DNA of 64,000 nt, taken from positions 1 through 64,000 of the forward strand of contig JAIBDN010000007.1 of assembly GCA_024686215.1 (NCBI GenBank). Direction: 5' to 3'. Shown here piece by piece: positions 28,167 through 36,487 of the stretch; the stretch's first letter is position 1, and every line of letters starts with the position of its first letter. The stretch comes from Gammaproteobacteria bacterium. Lineage in GTDB: Bacteria > Pseudomonadota > Gammaproteobacteria > Pseudomonadales > Halieaceae. A model generated the notes under the pieces. That model had not been told where the DNA came from and ran no database searches. It saw only the letters and a program-made list of their open reading frames with translations. The translations under genes and the position numbers were made by a program.

Positions 28167-28982
28167 TTACTCGCTCTTGTTCACGTGCACGTCCATCTGA
28201 GGGTAGGGAATGCTGATACCGGCCTCGTCGAACTTCAGTTTCACGGTTTCAGTGGTATCCCAGAGCAGGCCCCAGTAGTCTTCGGACTTGGCCCAGGGGC
28301 GTACCAGGAAGTTGACGCTGGAATCCGCCAATTCGCCCAGAGCGATAACCGGTGCGGGCTCGGCCAGTACGCGGTCGTCGGCTGCGATAATTTCCTCCAG
28401 TAGCTGCTTGGCCTTGCGCAGGTCGTCGTCATAGGAAATCCCGAACACCATATCAACGCGGCGTGTAGGCCTGGCGGAGTAGTTGGTAATGTTGCCGCCC
28501 AGGATGGCGCCGTTGGGGACGATGATCTCTTTATTGTCGGTTGTGGTCATGGTGGTGGTAAAAATACTGATGTTATCCACTACCCCGGTGGCACCACCGG
28601 CCTCGACAAAGTCACCCTTGGTGAAGGGTCGAAATATGATCAGCATGACGCCTGAAGCAAAGTTGGAAAGTGAGCTCTGCAGGGACAGGCCTATGGCCAG
28701 ACCGGCGGCGCCCAATAATGCGACCAGCGAGTTGGTGTTGATGCCCAGTTGGCTGAGGGCTGCGATGATCACAAACAGCAGCAGCACCCAGCGCAGGATG
28801 GAACTGAGAAAGCTCACCAGAATCTCGTCCATGTCGCGCTGGCGCAGTAACTTCGAGACCAGTTTGACTATGCTGCTCACAACCACGCGACCAACATAGA
28901 AAATAGCCAGGGCCAGGACGATTTTAATGCCCCAGGGGATGACATACAGTTCAATCATCGCCGCCATTTCACTTGTGTCCAT
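28167..28982 (-). CDS. mscS: Small-conductance mechanosensitive channel MscS
   Basis: This protein of about 271 residues is the size of E. coli MscS. It has three N-terminal helices, the pore-lining helix with the glycine/alanine pattern LVALLGAAGLAIGLSLQ, then LSNFASGVMLIIFRPF. The cytoplasmic vestibule contains PNGAILGGNITNYS and ends in AGISIPYPQMDV. It opens under membrane tension to release solutes during osmotic downshock. The start at 28982 is supported by AAGGAAT; an upstream in-frame ATG lacks one. Confidence 0.92.
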   Translation of the reverse strand: MDTSEMAAMIELYVIPWGIKIVLALAIFYVGRVVVSSIVKLVSKLLRQRDMDEILVSFLSSILRWVLLLFVIIAALSQLGINTNSLVALLGAAGLAIGLSLQSSLSNFASGVMLIIFRPFTKGDFVEAGGATGVVDNISIFTTTMTTTDNKEIIVPNGAILGGNITNYSARPTRRVDMVFGISYDDDLRKAKQLLEEIIAADDRVLAEPAPVIALGELADSSVNFLVRPWAKSEDYWGLLWDTTETVKLKFDEAGISIPYPQMDVHVNKSE

Positions 28983-29135
28983 AAGGTAATTCCTTGGTTT
29001 AGTAATGTTTATGGCTGCCACTATAGCTAACACTCTGGTCTTTGCAACATTGTTATACCACGGCGGCTGAAGCGCCCTGTAACGGGGTGTTATAGTCGCT
29101 GCCTGTGTTTATATATCCCTGACCAGGAGGTCAAA

Positions 29136-29591
29136 ATGACAACTGTATTCGAAAACCCCGCAGCCCTGTTGCCGGCTGTCGGGCAGCATCTGGGCTATAG
29201 CGAGTGGCTGGAGATTGATCAGCAGCGTATCAACCTCTTCGCGGAGGCTACAGGGGACCACCAGTGGATTCATGTGGATGCAGAGAAGGCGGCAGCCGGC
29301 CCTTTCGGTAAGACGATTGCTCACGGTTATCTCACCCTGTCTCTGGCAAACCTGTTTCTGCCGGAGATTATGCGCGTAGACAACATTTCCATGGGCGTAA
29401 ATTATGGCTGTGAGAAAGTGCGTTTCCCCGCTCCTGTCCCCGTGGGTAGCCGGGTTCGCGGCGGCGGTGAGATTATCAGCGCTGAGGAAGTTAAAGGCGG
29501 CGTGCAGGTCGTGGTGCGTATGACCATCGACATCGAAGACAGTGAGCGACCCGCCTGTGTGATCGATACCATTAGTCGCTTCTTCCCGTGA
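29136..29591 (+). CDS. MaoC family (R)-specific enoyl-CoA hydratase
   Basis: This 151-residue hot-dog-fold protein has the hydratase-2 motif: D41 and H46 in FAEATGDHQWIHVD form the catalytic dyad, followed by GPFGKTIAHGYLTLSL. It hydrates trans-2-enoyl-CoA to (R)-3-hydroxyacyl-CoA, feeding beta-oxidation variants or polyhydroxyalkanoate synthesis. CCAGGAGG precedes the ATG. It is divergent from mscS and followed by a NUDIX gene after 83 bases. The true acyl substrate is unknown. Confidence 0.9.
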   Translation: MTTVFENPAALLPAVGQHLGYSEWLEIDQQRINLFAEATGDHQWIHVDAEKAAAGPFGKTIAHGYLTLSLANLFLPEIMRVDNISMGVNYGCEKVRFPAPVPVGSRVRGGGEIISAEEVKGGVQVVVRMTIDIEDSERPACVIDTISRFFP

Positions 29592-29674
29592 GTAATGTGG
29601 CGCGACACCGAGCTTTGTAACTGGTGTAGACTACTGCTGTTGACGACCCGGGCTAACCCTTTGAGAGAGCTGCC

Positions 29675-30367
29675 ATGTTGGAAATGAGTGATAGCGTAGA
29701 GCCTGTTCATCCCGCTGCGACCGTGGTCCTGGTGCGCGATGGCAGCGAGGGCCTGGAGGTGTTGCTGGTGCAACGCAACAAGGCGGTGCAACATATGGGG
29801 GGCATGTGGGTGTTTCCCGGGGGGAAGGTCGATCCAGCAGATTATCCCAGCAATGGTGATACGTATATTGCCGCGCGCAATGCAGCTATCCGCGAGACCC
29901 GTGAAGAGGCGGGGCTTGAGGTCGAGGCTGAACAGCTGGTTTACCAGTCGCACTGGACTACACCCGAAGGCGCCAAAAAACGCTTCTCCACCTGGTTTTT
30001 CCTTACCATCCTGAAAGGCGATCAGGAAGTGACGGTAGATGGCGGGGAAATTGCCCACCACCGTTGGGTCAGGCCCGAAGTGGCCTTCGCGGAGCTGGCC
30101 GACGAGGAGCATCCCTTCCGCCTGATGCCACCGACCTATGTCAGCCTGGTCGATATCGCGGACTGCACCAATTGTGCACAGGCCAGCGCAGCCATTGGGG
30201 CCCGCGAGGCGATTATATACGCGCCGCGCATGGTGTTCGTGGAAGACGGTATTTGCTTTCTCTACGACGGGGATGCGGGCTATGAACAGGAAGAACTTGA
30301 GGTTTCGGGGCCGCGTCATCGCACCTACATGGTGAACGGTCAGCTGGACTATATTCGCCCGGGCTGA
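29675..30367 (+). CDS. NUDIX hydrolase, long-box type
   Basis: In this 230-residue protein the Nudix box is split by an insert: GGKVDPAD, then AAIRETREEAGLEVE near residues 70-85. This is the form seen in NUDT19/RppH-unlike CoA or coenzyme diphosphatases. The REx2EE metal-binding core is intact. It hydrolyses nucleoside diphosphate-linked compounds; the substrate is unknown. Nearby genes use CoA esters, so an acyl-CoA pyrophosphatase role is plausible but inferred. The FAD gene starts 21 bases downstream. Confidence 0.86.
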   Translation: MLEMSDSVEPVHPAATVVLVRDGSEGLEVLLVQRNKAVQHMGGMWVFPGGKVDPADYPSNGDTYIAARNAAIRETREEAGLEVEAEQLVYQSHWTTPEGAKKRFSTWFFLTILKGDQEVTVDGGEIAHHRWVRPEVAFAELADEEHPFRLMPPTYVSLVDIADCTNCAQASAAIGAREAIIYAPRMVFVEDGICFLYDGDAGYEQEELEVSGPRHRTYMVNGQLDYIRPG

Positions 30368-30388
30368 ACATGCAGGATTTTAGCGATA

Positions 30389-31918
30389 ATGTCGCGTCAA
30401 ACGCGTAACAATGGCATAAGCCGTCGCCAACTATTGGCGGGTATGGGCGCCACCGCAGCAGTCGGTGCTGCCGCCGGCGCTGCTGCCTTGCCGGCCTCAC
30501 AGCTAAGCTCCTGGTCGCTGGATACTGACGTGCTGATCGCCGGGTCCGGCGCGGCGGGTGTCAGTGCTGCCATAGAGGCGCGTCAGGCCGGTGCCCGCGT
30601 AATGTTGATTGAATCTTTGTCGCGTCTGGGCGGCTCTTCCGCCATGTCTGGTGGTGTGGTGTATGCCGGTGGCGGTACTGCGCTGCAAAAAGCCCTGCAG
30701 GTACGCGACAGTGTGGATGCCATGATCGACTTCCTGTCTCGCGCCGGTGCCCGGCATCTGCCCATGGACAAGATCCAGCTCTATTGTGAGCAGAGTGCGC
30801 AGCACTTCGACTGGCTAGTGGCCCAGGGCGTGCCCTACACAAATAAATTCACCGCTGCCAAGGGTTTGCCCATGGGCGACGAGTCACTGTATTTTTCCGG
30901 TACGGAACAGTCCTGGCCGGCCAGGGAGCTGGCACAGCCGGCACCGCGCGGGCACGTGCCGGGTGTGCCGGGAATGAATGGTGGTCGTCGCCTGATGCAA
31001 GCGCTGACCTCCACGGCGCAGGATCTGGGAGTGCAGTTGCGCACAGGAGTCGCCGCACGGCGCCTGGTGGTCGAGAGCGATGGGCGTATTGCGGGTATGC
31101 AGATCGATGTCCAGGGACAGTTACTTAGCATACGCGCCAGGCGCGGTATCGTTCTGGCTTGTGGCGGCTTTATTCACAATCGGGAAATGCTGCAACGCTA
31201 TGCGCCGGAGCTGTTTGACTGTTCTGTGCCCTGGGGTAATGCGGGGGATCTGGGTGATGGCATCAATATGGGTATCGCCGTGGGTGCCGAGGCCTTACGC
31301 ATGCACCAGGGTTTTGCTATAGCGCCCGTTTATCCGCCGGAAAATGTCCTGTCGGGTATTGTGGTGAATAGTGCCGGCCAGCGATTTATTTCCGAGGAGT
31401 CTTATCACGGTGTATTGGGTGATGCTATTGCCTACCACCAGCAGGGTCGCGCCTGGCTGATCACCGATCAACGCAGCGCGTTTTCCGGGCGCCAGGATAA
31501 TTTCCTGGCAGTCGCTACAGGCAACAGTATTGGTGATGTAGCGGTGCAGCTGCAGCTACCAAAGGGGGCGCTGCAGCATACGGTAGCGTATTACAACCGC
31601 TATGCAGCAAACGGCACTGACCCGCTGTTTCGCAAGTCAGGCAACTACTTACGGCCATTGCAGGGCCCGCCATACACCGCCTGGGACTTATCCGTGGCCA
31701 AGGCCTTTTTCCCCGCGCATACTTTCGGCGGGCTGAACACCACGGTTGACGGCGCAGTGCTCAATAGTTTCAACCAGGCGATCCCGGGCCTGTATGCGGC
31801 TGGGCGTAATACCGCCGGGTTGCCTGCCGCCCCGTATATTGCCAGCGGCCTGTCGGTGGGCGATTGCACTTTTTTTGGTCGCCGTGCCGGCCTTGCCGCT
31901 GCGGGAGTGGTGGTGTGA
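30389..31918 (+). CDS. Tat-exported FAD-dependent oxidoreductase (FrdA/ketosteroid dehydrogenase family)
   Basis: This 509-residue flavoprotein has a twin-arginine signal (ISRRQLLAGMG, then an Ala-rich hydrophobic run) and the dinucleotide fold VLIAGSGAAGVSAA near residue 48. GGSSAMSGGVVYAGGGT is typical of the fumarate reductase/3-ketosteroid dehydrogenase superfamily. A C-terminal FAD-contact segment, AGRNTAGLPAAPYIASGLS, is also visible. It should fold with its cofactor before export to the periplasm. The next gene, overlapping by one base, is a cytochrome c, probably its electron acceptor. Substrate is unknown. Confidence 0.85.
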   Translation: MSRQTRNNGISRRQLLAGMGATAAVGAAAGAAALPASQLSSWSLDTDVLIAGSGAAGVSAAIEARQAGARVMLIESLSRLGGSSAMSGGVVYAGGGTALQKALQVRDSVDAMIDFLSRAGARHLPMDKIQLYCEQSAQHFDWLVAQGVPYTNKFTAAKGLPMGDESLYFSGTEQSWPARELAQPAPRGHVPGVPGMNGGRRLMQALTSTAQDLGVQLRTGVAARRLVVESDGRIAGMQIDVQGQLLSIRARRGIVLACGGFIHNREMLQRYAPELFDCSVPWGNAGDLGDGINMGIAVGAEALRMHQGFAIAPVYPPENVLSGIVVNSAGQRFISEESYHGVLGDAIAYHQQGRAWLITDQRSAFSGRQDNFLAVATGNSIGDVAVQLQLPKGALQHTVAYYNRYAANGTDPLFRKSGNYLRPLQGPPYTAWDLSVAKAFFPAHTFGGLNTTVDGAVLNSFNQAIPGLYAAGRNTAGLPAAPYIASGLSVGDCTFFGRRAGLAAAGVVV

Positions 31919-32388
31919 TGCGCGCTCTGGCGGGCCTATTACTGCTGGCCGCAATGTTGCCCGGGGCAGCTGCGCAGTCTGTGCAACCCAATGCAGTTGT
32001 GGCATCGACAGATACCTCTGCGGTGGCGCCGTCCCCGGAGCAAACCACAGCGCCGTCTCCGGTGGGGGATGCGCAGCGGGGGCGGCTGGTCTTCGGCACC
32101 TGTCGCACCTGCCACTATCCAGAGGCGTTTATGGGGCACAATAACGGCCCCAACCTGCACCGTATATTCGGTAAGGTGGCGGGCAAACAGGAAGGTTTTG
32201 ATTACTATTCGGAGACATTCAAGGCAGCGCAGTTCGTATGGACGCCACAGCTCATGTTCGCCTGGTTGGAGAACCCTATGGCCATGTTTCCCGGGTCCAG
32301 CATGATGAGCCTGGGGGTGCCCGATGCACAGCGCCGGGCAGATCTCATCGCGTTTTTACAACTGGCGTCGGTGCGCGAAGCGAACTAA
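31918..32388 (+). CDS. Periplasmic class I cytochrome c
   Basis: This 156-residue protein has a signal peptide (cleavage near AAA-Q at residue 20), a Pro/Ser/Thr linker (about 25-50) and one haem site, C62-R-T-C65-H66. A likely axial Met lies in the FPGSSMMS segment near residue 125. The ATG overlaps the flavoprotein stop (TGATG), which supports a two-subunit dehydrogenase passing electrons to the respiratory chain. ATG 31918 was chosen because it begins the signal peptide; an in-frame ATG at 31864 lies inside the flavoprotein gene. Confidence 0.9.
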   Translation: MRALAGLLLLAAMLPGAAAQSVQPNAVVASTDTSAVAPSPEQTTAPSPVGDAQRGRLVFGTCRTCHYPEAFMGHNNGPNLHRIFGKVAGKQEGFDYYSETFKAAQFVWTPQLMFAWLENPMAMFPGSSMMSLGVPDAQRRADLIAFLQLASVREAN

Positions 32389-32446
32389 ACACGACATCTG
32401 CAGTGACCCGTCCTGAGTGCTATGCCCCGGCGTTTACAGCCGTGAC

Positions 32447-33634
32447 CTACCGGCTGATAATCACCGAACTGCCGTGGCCGAACAGACCCTGATTGGCGGT
32501 TATGCCCACCTTTGCACCCTCAACCTGGCGGTCTCCCGCCTGGCCGCGCAACTGCCAGGTCAGTTCGCAGATCTGGGCCAGAGCCTGAGCCGGTACCGCC
32601 TCGCCAAAGCAGGCCAGTCCGCCGGAGACATTGACCGGAATCTTGCCGCCCAGTGCGGTATCGCCGTTGCGCAGTAGAGCGGCCGCCTCACCCCGTGGGG
32701 CCAGGCGCAGATCTTCGATCCAGTCCAGTTCCAGCGCGGTGGATAAGTCATACACCTCCGCGAGGTCTACATCCTCCGGGCCGATGCCTGCCTCTTCATA
32801 GGCCTTCAGCGGCAGGGTGGAACGGAAGGCGTGAGCCTCTATGCCATCTGCGGCCGCAGAGTCCGTGGCGATGTCGGGCATTTCCACCACACTACTGGCA
32901 AAGGTAGGTGTGACTGTGGAGATGGCGGAAACGCGTGGCGCATCGCCTTTACCGATCTTGCGCGCGTACTCCATGCTGGACACAATCAGTGCCGCGCCGC
33001 CGTCGCTGGTGGCGCAGATATCCATCAGGCGCAGCGGATCAGCCACCATGGCGGAGGCGGCCACGTCTTCAGCGGTAAAGCATTTGCGGTAGCGTGCCCG
33101 GGGGTTCTTGCTGCCAACACGTGAATTCTTGACCTTTACCGCGGCAAAATCGTCCAGTGTGTCGCCGTAAAGGTCCATGCGTCGCCGTGCGTACAAGGCG
33201 AAATACGTGGGGTTGGTGATGCCCAGGTAAAAGCGCACCCAATCCGGGTCTTCAGGGCGGTAGCCCTTGGCCGGTGCCAGAAAACCTTTGGGTGTAGTGT
33301 CTGCACCCACGACCAGCGCAACCTCGCACTCGCCCGCTAGAATTTTGTTGCGCGCTGCGGCCAGCGCCTGTGAACCGGAGGCACAGGCGGCATAAGAGGT
33401 ATTCACTTCTGCACCCTGCCAACCCAGTGCCTGGGCAAAGGTCGCTCCGGCGACATAGCCGGGGTAGCCGCAGCGCATGGTTGCGCCGCCGGATACAAAC
33501 TGCACATCGCGCCAGGGTACGCCGGCATCTGTCAGCGCTTCACGTGCTGCAGCGACACCGTATTGCACAAAGTTGTGCCCCCACTTGCCCCATGGGTGCA
33601 TGCCGGCGCCGAGAATGGCTATTTCGTTGGACAT
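32447..33634 (-). CDS. Thiolase-like protein, SCP-x/Ltp2 group
   Basis: This 395-residue thiolase-fold protein has C84 in the nucleophile-type motif SYAACASGSQAL, PVNVSGGLACFGEAVPA near residue 335 and the C-terminal GLFGHGSSVII. It belongs to the sterol-carrier/lipid-transfer thiolase group, whose members cleave 3-oxoacyl-CoA or, with a DUF35 partner, act as aldolases on steroid side chains. A DUF35 gene lies 27 bases upstream on the same strand, favouring a two-protein complex. The specific substrate is inferred only. Confidence 0.88.
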   Translation of the reverse strand: MSNEIAILGAGMHPWGKWGHNFVQYGVAAAREALTDAGVPWRDVQFVSGGATMRCGYPGYVAGATFAQALGWQGAEVNTSYAACASGSQALAAARNKILAGECEVALVVGADTTPKGFLAPAKGYRPEDPDWVRFYLGITNPTYFALYARRRMDLYGDTLDDFAAVKVKNSRVGSKNPRARYRKCFTAEDVAASAMVADPLRLMDICATSDGGAALIVSSMEYARKIGKGDAPRVSAISTVTPTFASSVVEMPDIATDSAAADGIEAHAFRSTLPLKAYEEAGIGPEDVDLAEVYDLSTALELDWIEDLRLAPRGEAAALLRNGDTALGGKIPVNVSGGLACFGEAVPAQALAQICELTWQLRGQAGDRQVEGAKVGITANQGLFGHGSSVIISR

Positions 33635-33661
33635 AGTATGTAGCTCCAGGTTCAGCTGCGC

Positions 33662-34096
33662 TCAGGACGCCAGCGGTTGCCATTTCCAGGTGACTTTAAT
33701 GTCGTCTTCGGTTTCGTGCAGGGCATCCAGAACCAACTCCATGGTCATGCCGACCTTGAGATCGTCTACCGAAACACCTTTTATCACCTGGCCCAGTACC
33801 ACCATCTGCTCTTTTTCCAGCTGCACACCGGCGATGGTGTAGGGCTCGAAGGGTTCTGGCGCGACGAAGGGCTCGGGCGGCTGATAGCAGGCGTTGGTGT
33901 AACTCCAGACCTGTCCTGTGCGGCTTAGCTCGACCTCGTTGAAGTCGGTGCTGTCGCAGCCTGGGTTCTTGCAGTACAGGGTCTGCTTGGGGAAAAAATA
34001 GGTGCCACAGGCCGCGCACTGGGTGCCGATTAAATGTGGTTTGGCCGCCATGGTGTGCCAGCCTTCAATGGCGGGCGCCAGGGGTTTTTCACTCAT
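33662..34096 (-). CDS. DUF35/OB-fold zinc-ribbon protein (thiolase partner)
   Basis: This 144-residue protein has a rubredoxin-like zinc ribbon (C27, C30, C42, C47) followed by an OB-fold acyl-CoA-binding domain (PEPFEPYTIAGVQLE, LKVGMTMELVLD). DUF35 proteins pair with SCP-x-type thiolases, as in the ChsH2-Ltp2 steroid aldolase, supplying an acyl-CoA or zinc platform. It is the first gene of the pair, and the adjoining thiolase follows on the minus strand. Confidence 0.9.
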   Translation of the reverse strand: MSEKPLAPAIEGWHTMAAKPHLIGTQCAACGTYFFPKQTLYCKNPGCDSTDFNEVELSRTGQVWSYTNACYQPPEPFVAPEPFEPYTIAGVQLEKEQMVVLGQVIKGVSVDDLKVGMTMELVLDALHETEDDIKVTWKWQPLAS

Positions 34097-34233
34097 AGGT
34101 CTCTCCCGGGAAAAGCGGCGGCCAGCTTACTATCGCGCGGGCGCCGCTAGCAAGGAAAGCAGTCGCTATGGAGCTACAAGGGTGCTGGGGTTTACTATGG
34201 CAGACCTTAATACCTTTAACAGTCGGGGTGCCT

Positions 34234-34911
34234 ATGTGCGGCCGCTTTAATGTGATCGATAATCCGGGACTGCGGCAGATGTTGCAGGATCTGGGTATTG
34301 ATCTGCAGCTACCCACGGCAGTGAATGTGGCGCCTACCGAAAACATAACAGTACTGCGCCGCGATGCGCACGGGTTGCATGCGACCTGTGCCCGCTGGTG
34401 GCTGACCCCGTCCTGGGCCAAAGCGGTGGATCAAAAGTATTCCATGTTCAACGCACGCAGTGAAACCCTGGCAAAAAGCCCGGCTTTTCGCCACCCGTTC
34501 AAGAGCCAGCGTGGGCTGGTGGCGATGAGCAGCTTTATTGAATGGCGCCTGGAAGAGGGCGTCAAGCAACCCTGGTTGATCACCAATGAGCAGCAGGCGC
34601 TGGCAGTTGCGGCGCTGTGGGATGTCTGGGAAGGGGGTGAGCAGCCTTTGTTGTCCTGTACCCTGGTGACGACAGCTGCGGCGCCACACTTTGAACCCTG
34701 GCATAAACGTATGCCGGTGCTGCTTACGCGGGAGGAAAGTGTACGCTGGCTGGATAATTCACAGCCGATTGGGACAAACGATACGCTGTTTCGCGGCGAG
34801 CTGAAGATGCCGCTGCGGCTGCAACCGCTGTCCAGGGCGGTGAGCAATGCCCGTAATAAGGACCTGCCGGTGCTGCAGGGCATTGGCGATGTGATAGAGC
34901 TGCCCGCCTGA
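34234..34911 (+). CDS. yedK: SOS response-associated peptidase, HMCES/YedK family
   Basis: This 225-residue SRAP protein caps abasic sites in single-stranded DNA by a stable crosslink through its second residue. Visible are M1-C2-G-R, N73 in MFNARSE, E103 in SFIEW and H157 in WHKRMP, matching the YedK active-site set. The start must be ATG 34234, because Cys2 becomes the N-terminal nucleophile after methionine removal; the longer frame from 34168 would bury it. No LexA box was recognised upstream. Confidence 0.92.
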   Translation: MCGRFNVIDNPGLRQMLQDLGIDLQLPTAVNVAPTENITVLRRDAHGLHATCARWWLTPSWAKAVDQKYSMFNARSETLAKSPAFRHPFKSQRGLVAMSSFIEWRLEEGVKQPWLITNEQQALAVAALWDVWEGGEQPLLSCTLVTTAAAPHFEPWHKRMPVLLTREESVRWLDNSQPIGTNDTLFRGELKMPLRLQPLSRAVSNARNKDLPVLQGIGDVIELPA

Positions 34912-34918
34912 GGCGGGC
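34902..34918. other. Perfect hairpin spanning the yedK stop codon
   Basis: GCCCGCC-TGA-GGCGGGC puts the TGA stop in the loop of a 7-bp GC stem. No T-run follows, so it is not a standard intrinsic terminator. It may shield the mRNA end or simply be chance in a GC-rich tail. Confidence 0.4.
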
Positions 34919-35084
34919 GATATTGTGCGTACGAGTATCTGCAAGAGTGTCTGCAGCGGTTCAGCAGGCTGTACATTCGGCGGTTAATCAACGATGTCAG
35001 TGATTAGTGGCGCTCGGTCTATTCCCGCGAGAGATGCCGTGGGAGAGAATCCACAGCAATGACAACCTTCGAGAGGAAGAAATA

Positions 35085-35849
35085 ATGGCGAACTACGCAA
35101 TGACCGGCGGTGCAACGGGTATCGGTGCGGAACTGAAACGGCAGTTATTGGAGCGCGGGCACCAGGTGATTTCTGTGGATATCAAAGAGGGTGACATTCT
35201 GGCCGACCTGTCCACAGCCCAGGGGCGGCAGGCGGCGGTGGACGGTATTCGAGCAATGGCCCCGGACGGGCTGGACGGATTTATACCCTGTGCCGGACTG
35301 CCGCCCGTGGCCAAGCCACTGTCACTCATTGCCCAGGTCAATTACTTTGCGGTGGTGGCCACCATCGAGGGCCTGCGTGACCTGATCGCCAAAAAGCGTG
35401 GTTCTGTGCTGTTGGTGGCCTCCAATTCAGCCCCGATGATTACCACCGACGATGCGTTTGTGCAGCTTTGCCTGGCGGGTGATGAAGATGGCGCCTGTGC
35501 CGAAATCGAAAATCGCGACGGCCATACTGCCTACGCCGGCTCCAAGCGTGCGGTTACCGTCTGGATGCGTCGCAATGTGGTGGCATACGCCGCAGCCGGC
35601 GTGCGCATGAACGCGGTGGCCCCGGGTATCACCCAGACACCCCTTGCCGAGCAGGTCCTGGCGGATAAGGAATTTGGGGCGGCAATGAAGGAATTTGGCA
35701 AAATGGTGCCGTGGGGAGGTACTGCCCAGCCAGCGCAAATTGCCAATGTCATGCGCTTTATGCTCAGTGACGAGGCGGACTTTGTCTGCGGCTCCATCTT
35801 CTTTGTCGATGGTGGCTCCGACGCCATGCTGCGCACCGACGACTTCTGA
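35085..35849 (+). CDS. Short-chain dehydrogenase/reductase
   Basis: This 254-residue classical SDR has TGGATGIG at 7-14, the catalytic Y150-x3-K154 (YAGSK), a Ser near 113-115 and the C-terminal GSIFFVDGGSDA. It lacks the usual NNAG, having CAGLPP near 69. The hydroxysteroid dehydrogenase look and nearby thiolase-DUF35 pair hint at lipid or steroid oxidation, but the substrate is unknown. GAGGAAG upstream of ATG 35085 decides the start over an in-frame upstream ATG at 35007. It is convergent with the MCE operon. Confidence 0.86.
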   Translation: MANYAMTGGATGIGAELKRQLLERGHQVISVDIKEGDILADLSTAQGRQAAVDGIRAMAPDGLDGFIPCAGLPPVAKPLSLIAQVNYFAVVATIEGLRDLIAKKRGSVLLVASNSAPMITTDDAFVQLCLAGDEDGACAEIENRDGHTAYAGSKRAVTVWMRRNVVAYAAAGVRMNAVAPGITQTPLAEQVLADKEFGAAMKEFGKMVPWGGTAQPAQIANVMRFMLSDEADFVCGSIFFVDGGSDAMLRTDDF

Positions 35850-35875
35850 TGCAGGCGCGCCAGCGCGCTCCTTGC

Positions 35876-36487
35876 TCAGTTTTTCGGGCTTTTTGTCAGT
35901 TCCTGCTCAATGCTCCCGGCAATCAGGTCGCTCAGTTGTGACAACAACTCACTGTAAGCCGGGGCTATTTGCGTTGCGCTGAGTTTGCCCGCAGGCAGTG
36001 CCAGTCGCAAGTGGCTGATCCGGCGCACCACGCTTTGTCCGGTGGCAGGCCGAAACACCCGCCACTCCGCCGCCAGGGTGGCTTCGTCGTCGCCCGCATC
36101 CAGGCTAAGCAGGCTGATGCTGATGCCAAATTCCGGGGGTTTTCCTGTATTCCACGGGAAATAGCGTATGTCCTGGGTGTCCAGTGAAGATGCGAGGTTG
36201 ATACCTACGACGCGCTTGATACCCGCTTCCAGGGGCTCCGCCCAGCGCTCGGTGCTGGAAATTTCCAGTTGATTGCCCTCGCGACTGTAGACCATGCTGT
36301 TGCGGTTCAGAAACTCGGGTATGACAACCGGGCCAATACCCAGTGAGGGGGTTTCCCCGTCAGGGGGGGTCGATACGTCCGTCGTCAGCAGGTAGTGGTT
36401 ACTGCGCGGGCTGCTGCCGCAGCCGGCTATCAGCAGTAACAGTAGCGCGATGCCGGTGCCGGTGAGCGAAATTCGGGTTGCGTTCAT
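35876..36487 (-). CDS. PqiC-type ABC transport auxiliary lipoprotein
   Basis: This 203-residue protein is the last gene of the MCE operon. A lipoprotein signal ends in LLLIAGC near residue 23. The rest resembles the ABC-type transport auxiliary lipoprotein family (PqiC/YmbA-like), which is anchored in the outer membrane and receives lipid or contacts the MCE subunit. It overlaps the MlaD-like gene by one base (start at 36487). Confidence 0.85.
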   Translation of the reverse strand: MNATRISLTGTGIALLLLLIAGCGSSPRSNHYLLTTDVSTPPDGETPSLGIGPVVIPEFLNRNSMVYSREGNQLEISSTERWAEPLEAGIKRVVGINLASSLDTQDIRYFPWNTGKPPEFGISISLLSLDAGDDEATLAAEWRVFRPATGQSVVRRISHLRLALPAGKLSATQIAPAYSELLSQLSDLIAGSIEQELTKSPKN

